Below, piece by piece: positions 33,603 through 44,318 of a DNA stretch of 64,000 bases (position 1 is its first letter; every line of letters starts with the position of its first letter). Source of the stretch: Hyphodiscus hymeniophilus (lineage: Eukaryota > Ascomycota > Leotiomycetes > Helotiales > Hyphodiscaceae); assembly GCA_016508695.1 (NCBI GenBank), contig VNKQ01000020.1, positions 496,001-560,000 on the forward strand, given 5' to 3'. The notes under the pieces were generated by a model, which worked only from the letters and a program-made list of their open reading frames with translations, did no database searches and had not been told where the DNA came from. Position numbers and translations under genes: made by a program.

Positions 33603-34254
33603 ATTGCATTGATTTGGTGCCGGAGAGCAGATCGAGGTAGATTTCCAGCGTTGCGTGTTTGAGTAACGAGAGGACGTCAAATACCGTGGCCCTTATGAAT
33701 ATCTGGCCTCGGTGGCAGTGGGGCCGATCCCATGTCCTAGTTGGCGAAGCTAAGAACCCGCTAAGCTGTACCCGCTGCAGTGTGTGTTTTCATCACCTCA
33801 GGATCCCAGTTTTGCTAGGCGACCAGACCTGCCCTGAATGCGGTCCCTGGCCTATAATCTCTCCCAATCATCAAGCCTTCCAACACTTTTCCATCATGTC
33901 TCAGCCTCTACATGCAGAGAGGAACCCCACAGCTCATTTTGTCATCGTGCTGCTCCCATCTTCCATCGCAGGTCACCTTCGTGTGTCTCCGTATTTTTCT
34001 CGGCCCGGTGATATTGGAAAGGTCTTAGAGTTCCCCAATCCCGTTCATTGATCTCAGGGAATGAATTGGACCCCAGCCAGAAAGACATCTGGTATATGTG
34101 CATTGCGCTCGAACGTGTGATCCCGTTAGATGTATAAGAAGCCGCAGAACGACGTCTTTCTTATTCATAACCGCTGCTGCATGTTTGCCTTACTTTCCCT
34201 TTGCCCTCAACGATATATTTGTTCGCTACCCACCGCTCATTTCCTTCCATCCCA
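33603..34254. promoter_or_regulatory. Divergent intergenic region
   Basis: Shared 5' region between the minus-strand orphan gene (start 33602) and the plus-strand seven-helix gene (start 34255). A 130-codon ORF at 33659-34051 has CxxC..CxxC spacing (SCTRCSVC, TCPEC) but no splice signals or family, so it is not called. Confidence 0.3.
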
Positions 34255-35204
34255 ATGGCAGCCTTCTACGGACTCCCTGGTTCCCCGGATGCAGATTCAA
34301 TCCCCTTCTCAGCAGCCATCGTACTTTCTGTCACCTTCTTTATAGCGGCCGTCATTCGATTAGGTGGCTATTTTCTGCCGCGATCGCACCAGCCATTGCA
34401 GTTAACTGTATCCACTATCTCTTTCGTGGCGTCTGGCCTACTTCTTGGCTTCGTGTCGTCTGGGAATGGTACGAGCAATTCCCCTTATCTCCAGACAATA
34501 GAGCTAAGAATATCAGACAGCCACTGGTGCCAGACTGCATATATTTGTTCGCTTTTTGTAAATATCGGCATAGTGGGGACATACGAGGTACATACCCTGA
34601 ACAAACATTACAATTTTCGTGCTAACACGTTGATAGGTGGAGGCCTGCTCGCAAATTAATACGACTGTCTTCCCACGGCGTAAACAGGTCCTTCTTGCAA
34701 TAGGAATCTTGAGCATTTCCCTGGATATTGGACTTTGTATATGGTAAATTATAGGCAATCCTAAACCTAAGATTACTATTAATACTATCGCAGGTTTGGA
34801 AACAGCAATAAAGATCTGCCGTCGATTCTGGTTATCTTACTTTGCTCGAGTTGTATACTATACTCTATTATCTCTTTTTCATATTTGAAACTGCTTTCTC
34901 GTGGTCGGACACCCCACCCGCATCTCTTAGGCAGTGGCATCTTGTGCATTTTGATTGTCGTCTCGATAGTTATACTATTAGGCCTCGGCGGAGCAAAGAA
35001 GATTCCTGGAAACTTAATCTCCTCAGCATGGGTAGGCTTCCTCAATATTTGCAACTAATATTTCAAACCCTGTACTAATATTACTAGATCGCTCTTGCTA
35101 TCTCAAGTGTATCCACACTTCGAATACCCTTTCGTAGATGGTGGAATCGCGATCAGTCTTTTAGATGCAGGGGGCTTTCAGAAGAAGAGCTAATATTATA
35201 TTGA
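34255..35204 (+). CDS. Seven-transmembrane-helix protein, family unknown
   Basis: Exons 34255-34587, 34637-34743, 34794-35031 and 35088-35204 give 264 residues in frame. Introns of 49-56 bases, with GTACAT, GTAAAT and GTAGGC donors, GCTAAC and ACTAAT branches and TAG/CAG acceptors. Seven hydrophobic helices can be read: near residues 20-40 (FSAAIVLSVTFFIAAVI), 48-70, 92-112, 128-146 (VLLAIGILSISLDIGLCIW), 155-178, 190-212 and 222-242. A short basic/acidic cytoplasmic tail (FRRWWNRDQ, then SEEEL) follows. The topology is like fungal GPCR/RTA1/Pth11-type receptors, but none of their signature motifs is seen, so the role is open. Confidence 0.7.
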
Positions 35205-35973
35205 TCGTCGTTGAGACAGAACTCATCAAGTAACTATTAGGATTTATAGTATCATCGAAGGAAGGTTATTTGGCTTTTTGGGGCGCACTATTCGTCGACA
35301 ATAGCGAACGAATGTTTAGTGTTAATTATGTACATTTGATCTTGGCGTTCTTCGTGACTCTTAACGTCTTCTCGACTACTAATACACCATAAAATATAAA
35401 AATATCTAATCTGGTTTCTCCCTATATCGGCTAATATTGTCTTTAAAGGAGGCTTACATACTGTGGCTACTTCAGCTAAGATTCATACCCTGGTATTTCA
35501 ACCTGGCGGACTTTTGCAGTGCCTCATTTTGGGCTTGTTAATATTTAGGATGTCAATTGATTCGACAAAGTAAGACAAGCTCCATTTCTCCGATCAAATA
35601 AGACGGTTGAATAAGGAGGACAGTATGTATTCTGCTGCAGGAGATGTATGTGGGGCCTCCCGGTATGAGAATGCATATGGAAAATTCATCTTGATTACCC
35701 AGGCGCCAACACATGTTGCTCTAACCGTAGGCGGCCTGTTCATCCAAGAATGAAGAATTCGGCTTTCTTGCTCGAAGTAAACGGATATACTAGACTCACT
35801 TTCAACACGCAAAACGGCTTGAGATCATGAATATATAAGGGTAGGAATTTCCCTCAAATTCAATCATCACCGGCTTCCGCATTCCTCCAAGCTCTTCAGG
35901 CAACCTCTGAAGCCTCTCATTTCTGTATACATCTTATCCCATCAGAGTGATATACCAACCCTCTACGTTGACA
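35205..35973. other. Intergenic, promoter of the small gene at 35974
   Basis: No gene seen. A TATA-like ATATATAAGGG stands at 35830-35840, ~140 bases before the next ATG. The leader from there to the ATG resembles the leader of the AAA ATPase gene at 36976. Confidence 0.4.
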
Positions 35974-36289
35974 ATGGCCCCAACAGGCATACCACCAAGT
36001 AGCTCGAATCAGCCATCATCCGAGCATACCACTAAACCTGAGACCGTCCAGGGTCAGTCCGAAGACCCAACTACGGCCAGTCATCTTCAGTGGACCGTCA
36101 AGGGATCGAATGAGCTTACAGACCCGTCTACTGACGAGATACTTCGCAAGGCGGCGAGTGAAGAGTATGTCTCCAACAGAATACTAATAAAACATAGCTA
36201 ACGACTCACTTAGTGACATACCCGCGGAGATTTTTGTGCCAGTGCCGTTTGTTGCTGAGCAGGAGGGATCGAAAGCAAGTAAGATGTAG
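35974..36289 (+). CDS. Small disordered protein, two exons
   Basis: Exons 35974-36164 and 36214-36289 give 88 residues; the intron has GTATGT, GCTAAC and CTTAG. Composition is Pro/Ser/Thr/Gln-rich (PPSSSNQPSSEHTTKPETV), then LRKAASEED and a short IFVPVPFV segment. No domain. The leader and the M-A-(P/L)-T start resemble the AAA ATPase gene 700 bases downstream, so it may be a partial tandem duplicate of such a gene's 5' end. Confidence 0.5.
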
Positions 36290-36975
36290 TTTTGGATGAA
36301 TGGGCTGGGTTGTTATATTTAGGGTCTTAGTTTCAGTACTTCTAGTTTTCTTTTAACATATCAGATTATTGCAAACAGAGTGAAACTTGAGCTCGAGTTT
36401 CACAGACATTATGTTATCCTCGAGACAACCCAAGTGATGGCGTGCCTAAGAGTGGCAGGCGTTCATGCAAAAATGATACTCGTCCTGACTTATCCTAATC
36501 GAGGATCATGTAATGTCCCAAAGCAATAAAAATCTTCGATGGACCACACTGACACGTTCTATTTTTGGAGTCTTGCACAACCGATGCGCTATAAACTCCC
36601 TCTTCAACAATATGCATGGTCCAAACGCTATTAATGTCACATCCATGTCTTGCTTTATCCACATTGCTACATGGTAGATCGACAAAGTCATCCTTAGTAT
36701 TTAGTAGGCCCATGTATCATGCTGCAAGTGCGGGCAATCGATTTATCCAGAGGATAAGGAAGCCTGCTTTTCTTCTCCGACCTTTGGGACTCCCCAACCA
36801 GAACAGACATTTATTATAATGAGGATCGATGAGTACATAAGGGTCCAGGTTTCCCTTGACCTTTCGATCGTCACTACCTTCTGCTTCCAGGTTTTTAGTA
36901 ATTCTGAAACTTCTCACTTCTATACATATCTTTGACGACGCACGTCGAAACTACTCACTAGCTCTCTTATTGATA
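36290..36975. other. Intergenic, promoter of the AAA ATPase gene
   Basis: No gene seen. The final ~130 bases resemble 35840-35973 in order and wording of short blocks (TTCTGCTTCC, TTCTCACTTCTATACATATCTT). Confidence 0.4.
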
Positions 36976-39622
36976 ATGGCTCTAACAGAGATAGTTCAAT
37001 GCCATTTTCCATTGTCCCTTGAACAACCTTGCACGCCCCCGATTAGCCCGGATCTATTGTCATCCCAGCATGCTGTTCCGTTGAACAACGTCCAGCAGCT
37101 CGTTGAGATAGTCGAGGACACTGTAGCCAAGAAAATTAAAGCCACGCTTTTCTCGAAGTACGCCTGCTTTCACACGCCAACTGAGAGCCCACCTATCTCT
37201 CCACTGCCTGTTACTTTCCAGGACATCAAGAATCTCCTGTTGGCGGCGATCGAGGCAAAATCTCCGGTTCCGACTGCGATACCTGAAACCCTTCCGACCG
37301 GCGTCATCGAAACTCATAACGAGGTGGTGACTCAATCTTTGAAGCCACAATACAAAAAAATAGATGAAGTGGTAGCCTTGTACTTTTCCGTGTGAAATCA
37401 CTGCTCATATTGACATAGTTGGGATGAGAAAACCTACAAGTACAAGATTGTTGAGTCACAAGAGCTACCCGCCGAGGCAGACAAACTGGATTCGTATGTG
37501 TTTGTTATTCGTGGACGAATTGGTTCGTATATCAGCTCGTAGCAGAGTCCATGTACTTACAAAATATACCAGACAAGAAAACGACAGAAACAACATTCTA
37601 TATTGATGTCAAGTCAGAGTGCCTGCGAGACGCTTTGAGGAACATATTGAAAGATGCTCATGCGGTCAACACCAAGGAGAACAAACTTTCGGTTACTTAC
37701 CCTGTGTGCTGTGCCATTTGTCCAGCTGCTAAAACAGGCTCAGGTTGAGCAAAAGCTCTTGTATCACTATCTTCCCGAGCTTGAATCGTCGCAAAGCTGG
37801 CACGGAATTAACACCCTTGACCAAAATAGCGCGAAGCTTGTCGGTCTACTTGTCGACTACCTAAGAGAGACATACGCAGACACGACCGAGAATCTCACGT
37901 CAATTATCGAGAATGGCGAAATCACATATAACCTGCTCTGGGCCCTGTTTAAGCCCAACGAGCCGGTATTCACGACCTGCCACGGAACGCACAAGCCACG
38001 TTGCGTGAAATACGACTACGGCGAAGAGAAGATATCCAAGTCCGGCTCGAAATACTGGAATATCGAGTGTCGATATAAAGACTTCGACGGCAATGAATTT
38101 GGAGATGTCTCAATCGAGCTGCGGATCCCTAAGTTTCGTGGCGTAAAACGCATCGACCTACTTGAGGCATTTCCCCTTCAGTATCACCCGGATTACTTTA
38201 AGGTGAAGGCTGAGCTTATTGAGAACGGTCAGAAGTTCGTTTCTCTGATCGGCTCTCATCATCGCCAGTATAATGGTACAGCCTTCTACATGAACAAAGG
38301 AGTCCCTGTGGAGCTCAATGTCAATGGCCGTATCATGATTGATGCAGCTTTTTTCCAGAGAATAAATCCCAACTACTCTCGACTAAAGATTACCGATCCA
38401 GCCGACTCGATACCTGAGCTTGGTCTATGGGACATGTTCGAGCTTGTGACTGATGATGATCAGTCCGGGATTGCAGAATCCGCCCAGCTTACAATCCCTA
38501 ATGTAGAGCTGTCTTGGATGAATGAGGACGACTTTTTGATCTGCTGTCCTACGGTGCTAGGTTTCAGCTTCGCAGACAAACAGTGGGGTAAGCTTTATTC
38601 TTGTCCAGACGAAACGTTACGGAGCTAACTCAGTGATTACAGTTGAATTTGCGGTGGCCAACATCCAAGAGATACGGTGGTCCTCTGGGTGCTTCGACGG
38701 CCTAGTGATCCCTGACAAGGACAGAGAGGTCATCATGGCCCTTGTAGAGGCTCGCAATGGCCGCGCACTCCAAGATCTGAGGTTCATATTCGATGATATT
38801 GTTGTAGGGAAGGGGCGAGGTCTCAATATTCTGTTACAGTAAAGTGCAAACTCTCACAATGATGACATGCACTGACACATAATCAAGTGGCTACCCTGGG
38901 CTCGGAAAGACGTTGACAGCTGAGGCCGCGGCCGAGCATTTAAAGAGACCACTCTATTCGGTAAGATGGCCTGCACTGTGTCTTGTCCAGATTTTATTGA
39001 CTGTTAAGATCTCCGCGGGGGAGCTGAGCATTAATGCAGCGGATTTAGAGGCGCAGCTTTCTCAGATCTTTCAAATCGCAGGTCATTGGGGTGCTATTCT
39101 CCTCCTAGATGAAGCCGACGTTTATCTTGAGCGACGTTCGAACCAAGATCTAGTCCGCAATGGTCTGGTCTCGGTATTCCTCCGCAAGCTGGAGTATTGC
39201 GAAGGCATTATCTTCTTGACAACGAATCGTGTTGCTCAATTTGATGAGGCGATCCTCAGCCGGGTTCATCTTACACTGAGGTATGATGTCCTGGACAGAG
39301 AAACTAAAACAAAGATCTGGACTCAATTCTTGAATCGTTCACCTACCGCCCAGGGCCTTCATACCGTCTCGTCCAAACAGCTTGAAGGTTTGGTAAGCCA
39401 TAGACTTAATGGCCGCCAGGTACGCTGCCTTTTCTTTGTAGGAGTCCAGATATTAACTCTTGTGATGCAAAGATTAAGAACATTGTCGCAACCGCACACG
39501 CCATGGCTACGAAAGAGAAGTGCCCAATAAAAATCGAACATCTTGCCAAGGCCGTTGCAATCAACGAGAGGTTTGTTCGGGAATTTTACGGCAAGGGAAA
39601 GACCGATGGAATGTATCATTAG
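36976..39622 (+). CDS. Large fungal AAA+ ATPase with conserved N-terminal domain
   Basis: Clear introns: 37523-37572, 37692-37743, 38588-38642, 38839-38887, 38961-39008 and 39420-39472; last exon 39473-39622. The N-terminal region is variable, then a conserved fungal domain (KPRCVKYDYGEEKI, YWNIECRYKDFDG, FPLQYHPDYFKVKAELIENG, LIGSHHRQYNGTAF). The ATPase core has Walker A GYPGLGKTLTAEA across the 38839 intron, Walker B LLLDEADVYLERR, sensor-1 FLTTNRVAQFDEAILSR with the Arg finger region, and sensor-2/lid LNGRQIKNIVATAHAMA. All catalytic residues look intact. The first junction (about 37390-37426, before WDEKTYKYKIVES) fits only an unusually short intron, so that border is unsure. AAA+ proteins remodel protein complexes; this group's substrate is unknown. 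Confidence 0.85.
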
Positions 39623-40162
39623 CTGTTGGTAACAAAAAGGCTTCACGCCTTAGCTATTGAAAAGGGAGTTCTGGTGAACATGTCCCATCCGGAATTTGCC
39701 ATGGTTGGAGGTTGATACTGTTGTAGCGAGGCATACAGTTAGCAAAATATGACGATTCTGGTACGGGTTTAGTAGAAAAGATCGAACACCATAACTAGCA
39801 AGATGTTGTAATTAGGAGGGGTTTTAGTTGTACTTAAAGGCTTTATTTTCTTCTTTTTCTTTCTCGTCCATCGGTGTCCACAAGACTCTATGCTACGTAT
39901 GTCATAGCTGAAATGATGTTCGAGTGCAGAGACTATTGCTCGTGGGTTCAATTTAGGCCCGTGAACATGCTGCTATGGTCAGGGTCCATGGAACATCGGT
40001 CGCAGGAGGGGTTATCGCAGCACTGAACCAAACTTTCCGGGGCGTGGTGGGCTGTGCCTCCATAGTAATATAAATGTGAGGCCCCCCTCTCCCCACCTCT
40101 TTCTTGATCTCACTAGCAATCTCGACCTTCTCATTAGTTTTATTCACACATGACCTACCGCT
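39623..40162. other. Intergenic spacer
   Basis: Contains an A-rich/T-rich patch (about 39830-39870) and the leader of the next gene. No gene seen. Confidence 0.4.
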
Positions 40163-40868
40163 ATGCCATACCGCCTTCGCAACCGCACTCGTCCGGCAAA
40201 GACAGAGCCGTTGCCATGCAGTGCGGCTTTGAAATCCAGTAGCACTCCGAGCACCGCTTATGTGGACTCTTCCCAAGAGCATAAAGCCGACAAACCTGAG
40301 CTTAGCAAAGGAGCAAAGACGAAACGTCTTAGTAGCTGCGAATTCTCCGAGGAAGGTGACGGAACGTTCCAATTGCCACTCGCTGGAAATACCGTACTGA
40401 CTGAAATTAGAATCACCAAACGTGACTGCCGATGAGCCGTCCTCGACCTCAAGACGGAAGAAGCGCAGGGTCAAACAGGCTGAGGATTTTGAGAGTCTGA
40501 AGATAGATATAGTAGACAGCCTTGAAATGCTATACCAGGCACAGCTGGACCACCAACGTACAACTACGACGATCGTCGGCAAGATAGAGAACGAAAATCG
40601 TAGGCTCATAATTGAGTCGCTGGAGTTCCAAGATTCCCAGATATACAGATTATTGAAGGAGACCAACGAAGACCGGGGCAGTCAGACACGGCCACTCGAT
40701 GTCGATGTGGTTGAAGATTTGCTAGAACAACAACGCCGTCTTTTTGCTAGGGGGTTTAAGGACACGGAGCAACTGGCACGTAAACTAGTCGCTCATTTAG
40801 AAGAGAGCATGTGGGCTCAGCAACTCCGTGTGATTGGCATAAAGCAGTTAACTCAGCAGCATCTATAG
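40163..40868 (+). CDS. Coiled-coil, nuclear-type orphan protein
   Basis: Exons 40163-40355 and 40411-40868 give 216 residues; the 55-base intron (GTGACG donor, CTGAC branch, ATTAG acceptor) is needed to link the two frames. The N-terminal ~75 residues are basic and Ser/Thr-rich. A strong basic cluster SRRKKRRVKQ follows, then long amphipathic helices (DFESLKIDIVDSLEMLYQAQ; KIENENRRLIIESLEFQDSQ; DVVEDLLEQQRRLFARGF). Probably a nuclear coiled-coil protein; no known family. It converges with the ferric-reductase-like relic downstream. Confidence 0.55.
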
Positions 40869-40879
40869 AGCAGGGAACT

Positions 40880-41210
40880 GAGTTTATCCGAGTGCAAAGC
40901 TGGCTTCCAAGGGATACGTAGGAAGGTCTGTGGAAGAGAGGATGAGAAAGCAGAACAATAGCACCTAGCGACGATGCGTGTTAGCAGAAAAATATGACCA
41001 AGAAAGCACTTACCATGGGTAGAATGTGAACGATTAGGAACACAACCGTCGTGATGCCTGCCGACTTGAAAATGTACCGGTGTGTACTGACGGTCAGACC
41101 TAGTATATCTGCGATAGTACCGGGCAGTACCCTCAACTCCTTTACGCATTTAGTGATCTTCATATGTTTGTGCAGTCGGACAAATCCGCGCCGGAAATAA
41201 TTTAGGTCGG
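40880..41210 (-). pseudogene. Ferric-reductase-like transmembrane fragment
   Basis: Minus strand from ~41210: FRRGFVRLHKHMKI, then LGLTVSTHRYIFKSAGITTV and VFLIVHILPM up to a GTAAGT donor at 41013. A second short exon is possible (VLLFCFLILSSTDLP) and ends in a stop. The stretch resembles the ferric reductase helix in which HRxxHxxxG...H carries the heme ligands, but the first ligand position is Phe (YIFKSAG). The flanking FAD and NAD domains are absent. Read as a decayed fragment; similarity is modest. Confidence 0.4.
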
Positions 41211-41885
41211 GGAGAGATGGATTCGTTACTAGCGAGGATTATTTCACGGATCGAGAGACGGCAAAGTTATTTTGCGCATAATTATCGTGTGTGTACTAGG
41301 TCACAAAGCAGCTTACGCGCGCGGCTGCACTCTTGAACTTAATGCACTACAGTAAAGTAGGCCGTGTTTTAGCTGGAGATAGCGCAGAAGCGGGGGTTAG
41401 GTTTTGTCCTTTGTTGGATGATCCTTCTGTACAACATAAAATACTAGCTCAGCGCGTAAGAGGCTTTCTCAAATGGCTGTTCTTGTTTGCATCTTTTGTT
41501 CCCATCTCACCTGGTATTACTTTCCGTCAGACCATTGAGTCTCCCCACCCTGTCCAACAATGATCCCGCCATTCTTCGAGACAAGTTTGAGGTTATTGCA
41601 GGCCAGGGGCTTTGCATCGGCCAACAGCTGGTGCTGTGAGGTTGTTGGTTTAAAAACACGATCTATTGATCCAGCGGCTCTACCGGAGCTTACGGTGATG
41701 CCAAAATATCACGCCCAAGGCGAATTTTACTGTAAAGTAGAGAGCGGCATCCCAAGTTATCCTCACACTATCAATCATTCCCCCAATTAGAACTTCCCTC
41801 CCAGTCATATAGGGAGTCCTTTAGCTCGATTGTACCTCATATTCATCTAAGCTTTTATCTTATTTCCAACCGACCATCTCTCAGA
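41211..41885. other. Intergenic spacer
   Basis: No gene recognised. Short ORFs at 41333-41563 and 41560-41790 lack motifs. The last ~80 bases are a pyrimidine-rich leader for the Doc/Fic gene. Confidence 0.4.
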
Positions 41886-42347
41886 ATGTCCTCCGCCGCT
41901 AGGACCTTCCGCTTCTTGACGTCTGCCCAGGTCATCAGACTTCACCAAAGTGCTATCGCCAGAGCTCAGCCAAGTCAGCCGGCCTTGTTGGACTCAGCAA
42001 TAACCTCGCCAATGAACATCAAGTACTATGAGAAGGAGGAGAATGTCTTTCAGCTCGCGGCCAATCTCGCTGAAAAGATCATAAAGAACCACGCGTACCA
42101 GGATGGTAACAAACGCACGGCACTTCTTGCTGCCGACATGTTCTTGAAGATCAACGGTTACAAGCTCCAGGATACGCCTATGGCAACTGATGCCGTTAAT
42201 AACGATATCGCTAGCGCGCATGTTGCGGTAACGACGAACCAGTGGAATGCGAGGCAGCTCGGAGAATACTACGAGTCTATTGCGACTCCGATTGCTTCTT
42301 GGACTCCGGATATTATCGCATATCGTAATGCTGCAACAGAGTATTGA
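41886..42347 (+). CDS. Doc-type Fic domain protein
   Basis: An intronless 153-residue protein. The Fic core motif is HAYQDGNKRTALLAADMFL (residues 69-87), the Doc form Hx(F/Y)xDxNKRTA rather than the AMPylase HPFxxGNGR. The N-terminal helix region FLTSAQVIRLHQSAIAR and the flap region (LLDSAITSPMN) also fit Doc. Doc-type enzymes of bacteria phosphorylate elongation factor Tu and are usually paired with a Phd antidote; other Fic proteins AMPylate targets. No antidote-like neighbour is seen here, and a stand-alone fungal copy may have another role. Catalytic His69, Asp73, Asn75, Lys76 and Arg77 are present. Its single exon among intron-containing neighbours is compatible with bacterial origin, not proof of it. 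Confidence 0.85.
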   Translation: MSSAARTFRFLTSAQVIRLHQSAIARAQPSQPALLDSAITSPMNIKYYEKEENVFQLAANLAEKIIKNHAYQDGNKRTALLAADMFLKINGYKLQDTPMATDAVNNDIASAHVAVTTNQWNARQLGEYYESIATPIASWTPDIIAYRNAATEY

Positions 42348-42815
42348 GGGATATGCAAAGTAGCAAAGGCGACTTTGGAAGCGTGGGAGGCAGGAGAGGG
42401 GGAAGCAGACTGGACCATTGTGGATTTTCGTTATTGGTTCCAATCCTGCAGGCGATAGTAACTTCGTCCTGAGAGCGCTTGTTGCAGGAAATACAAGATG
42501 ATAAATTGACAAAAACATGAAATCGAGCATGACTACGTGGGAGACTTTCCTCCTCCAACAGTTCCAGCATCAACCCATGGTGTTCACATGTCAAGGCTTA
42601 CGAGCTAAAAGCCACACCTCCTCGAAACAGAGTAAGAAAGCAATGAACACCCTGTGAAAACCGAAAGAGACGCAAAGTATTATGAACCAGCCTTTTAACA
42701 AATACAAATCATCGCCCACCTGGCCAGACAGATACTACAATCAACTGCGCTGCTAAGAGAAGGGATTTGCAACAAATGCAATTGCGCAGTTCATAGAAGA
42801 GTTGCAAACGCTATT
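42348..42815. other. Intergenic, between convergent stops
   Basis: Shared 3' region of the Doc/Fic gene (+) and the gene at 42816 (-). No gene seen. Confidence 0.4.
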
Positions 42816-43422
42816 CTACAAATCCTTTAGCTTATCCAAGACCGGTTGCAGCCGCTGGATTGACTCTCTAATGCTGTGCTGAAATTGTGCTGTCCAAAGC
42901 TTAGCCGGATGTACATAAACACAATGCGCAAGCCTACCATCTGGCGTATCGTCAAGTGTAATCGCATGAGTCACTCCATATGTATGGAGAGTTGCTAAGC
43001 TACTGTTCGCGTTCGACTGTCGTGGAAGATCTTGGGGTATCTCGAGGCGGGGGTATGGCGAGGATTCTGATTCATATGTGATTAGTTTTCGAGGCCACGT
43101 TACAGACATTAAACTTTTTACCGTGAGAGAAGTGTCGGGTGTCGTGGTAAAAGTTTAGTGGATACAAGTCCTGATCTTGTGCCAGGGAGCAGCCACCCTG
43201 TAGAATAGTCCCTGTCTTGAAAGTCCTGCTGATCTCAGGATCGAGCATGACATAAGCACTCCCCGGGTCTCCTAACCAAACCTCAATCTCACGAGTGACT
43301 GGAGTTCCTTGGGAGGTAATAGTGATCAATCTCCCCGTTGCACTGTGATGAGCACGCGAAAAGAAGACAGATCTTCTCAAAGTGCAAGGAAGGACTCGTG
43401 TCCGCAGGATAGTGTAGGACAT
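42816..43422 (-). CDS. Orphan two-exon protein, function unknown
   Basis: Exons 43422-43122 and 43066-42816 give 183 residues; the 55-base intron has GTAAAA, CTAATC and ATCAG. The N-terminus (MSYTILRTRVLPCTLRRSVF) is basic and hydrophobic, possibly a mitochondrial targeting peptide. The rest reads as a mixed fold: RLITITSQGTPVTREIEVWL, SAYVMLDPEISRTFKTGTIL, HAITLDDTPDGRLAHCVYVH, and a C-terminal helix (SIRESIQRLQPVLDKLKDL). No family recognised. Confidence 0.6.
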
Positions 43423-43859
43423 AGTGAAAGAGGAAATGAACTCGATGTTGAGGTACAGCGGGGAGAAAACGCGTTGGCACAATTTCGAAAGATGTCAGGA
43501 CCGCTTACTTGTAGTGCTAAGCCCAAAACAGACTAGATCTTTCTAGAACTTGGCCCACCTCCAGAGAAGTCCACCGAGATGCACCTAGGGACGGCTTCAT
43601 CTTGGCGTAGAGTTAGAGGCTCTACAGGGTCTCTCGAACCCAGACGATGCAATCCATTTAGCAGTACAGAAAAAAGAACGAGGGCAGGTCGAAGGGTCTC
43701 TTTCCTTGCCATATCTAGCGAAGCCTGAATCTTTGGTGAGGATGGAGTGGGATGCGATATGTGATTTCCCCTCATTTCTTGGTCCATTATGTATATATTT
43801 AAATCAGCGTTAATCTGTCCGCCTTATTCTCGTCGACGACAGCAGGGAGGCGGTGACCT
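43423..43859. other. Intergenic spacer
   Basis: Upstream flank of the gene at 43422 and of the Ulp1 relic. An 84-codon minus ORF (43787-43533) has no recognised motif. Confidence 0.35.
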
Positions 43860-44318
43860 GCTAACGGGCCTGTCTACTTTACCGTGAGTTCACGCAAGAC
43901 AAAGTCTTCCCTAGTGAAAAAGGCTGTAGAGGCACGTAAATCTGGATATCTCGTTTAACCACGGTACTAATTCATATTAGGCTGAATTTAAGGATCTAGG
44001 CTTTGGATATACTGAGGCAGTGAGTCTTGACCCTTTGAAAATATCGCTATGTGCTAACCTGGCGGCCAGCCTACTCCTCAGCAGAAAGATGGATGGAGCT
44101 GTGGTCTAATGGTTATACGCAACGCCAAGCGGCGAATGATGGGACTTCAAGTTGGTGCGTGGAATGACGAGGTGGATCCAGACAGGGTGATCAAGGAGGT
44201 GCTTGGGGATTGTCACATGTTCCTGGAGGACGGCACACTTCTGTCAGGTCGCCTTCCGAAGAAACGCAAGGTAGTCGAGGAGCCAAGTCGCAGTTCCAAA
44301 AGGCTCAAGGGTAAGTGA
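43860..44318 (+). pseudogene. C-terminal remnant of a Ulp1-like (C48) cysteine protease
   Basis: Exons can be read at about 43912-43941 (KKAVEARKSG), 43981-44018 (AEFKDLGFGYTEA) and 44069-44318. The last begins PTPQQKDGWSCGLMVIRNAK, the Ulp1-type active-site Gln/Cys block (QxxxxxxCG), and continues RRMMGLQVGAWNDEVDPDRV. It ends in a classical-looking nuclear signal (PKKRKV) and a basic tail. The His and Asp of the triad and most of the domain are missing upstream. Ulp1-like domains occur in SUMO proteases and in proteins of some fungal transposons; the latter fits this surrounding. Confidence 0.6.

Noticed and set aside
33659..34051. ORF with two CxxC pairs (SCTRCSVC, TCPEC)
   Set aside because: It lies in the divergent promoter of two well-supported genes and has no spacing typical of a zinc domain.
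44098..44160. A-box-like TGGTCTAATGGTTA suggesting a tRNA
   Set aside because: No B box at the right distance, and the sequence is explained by the Ulp1-like coding exon.
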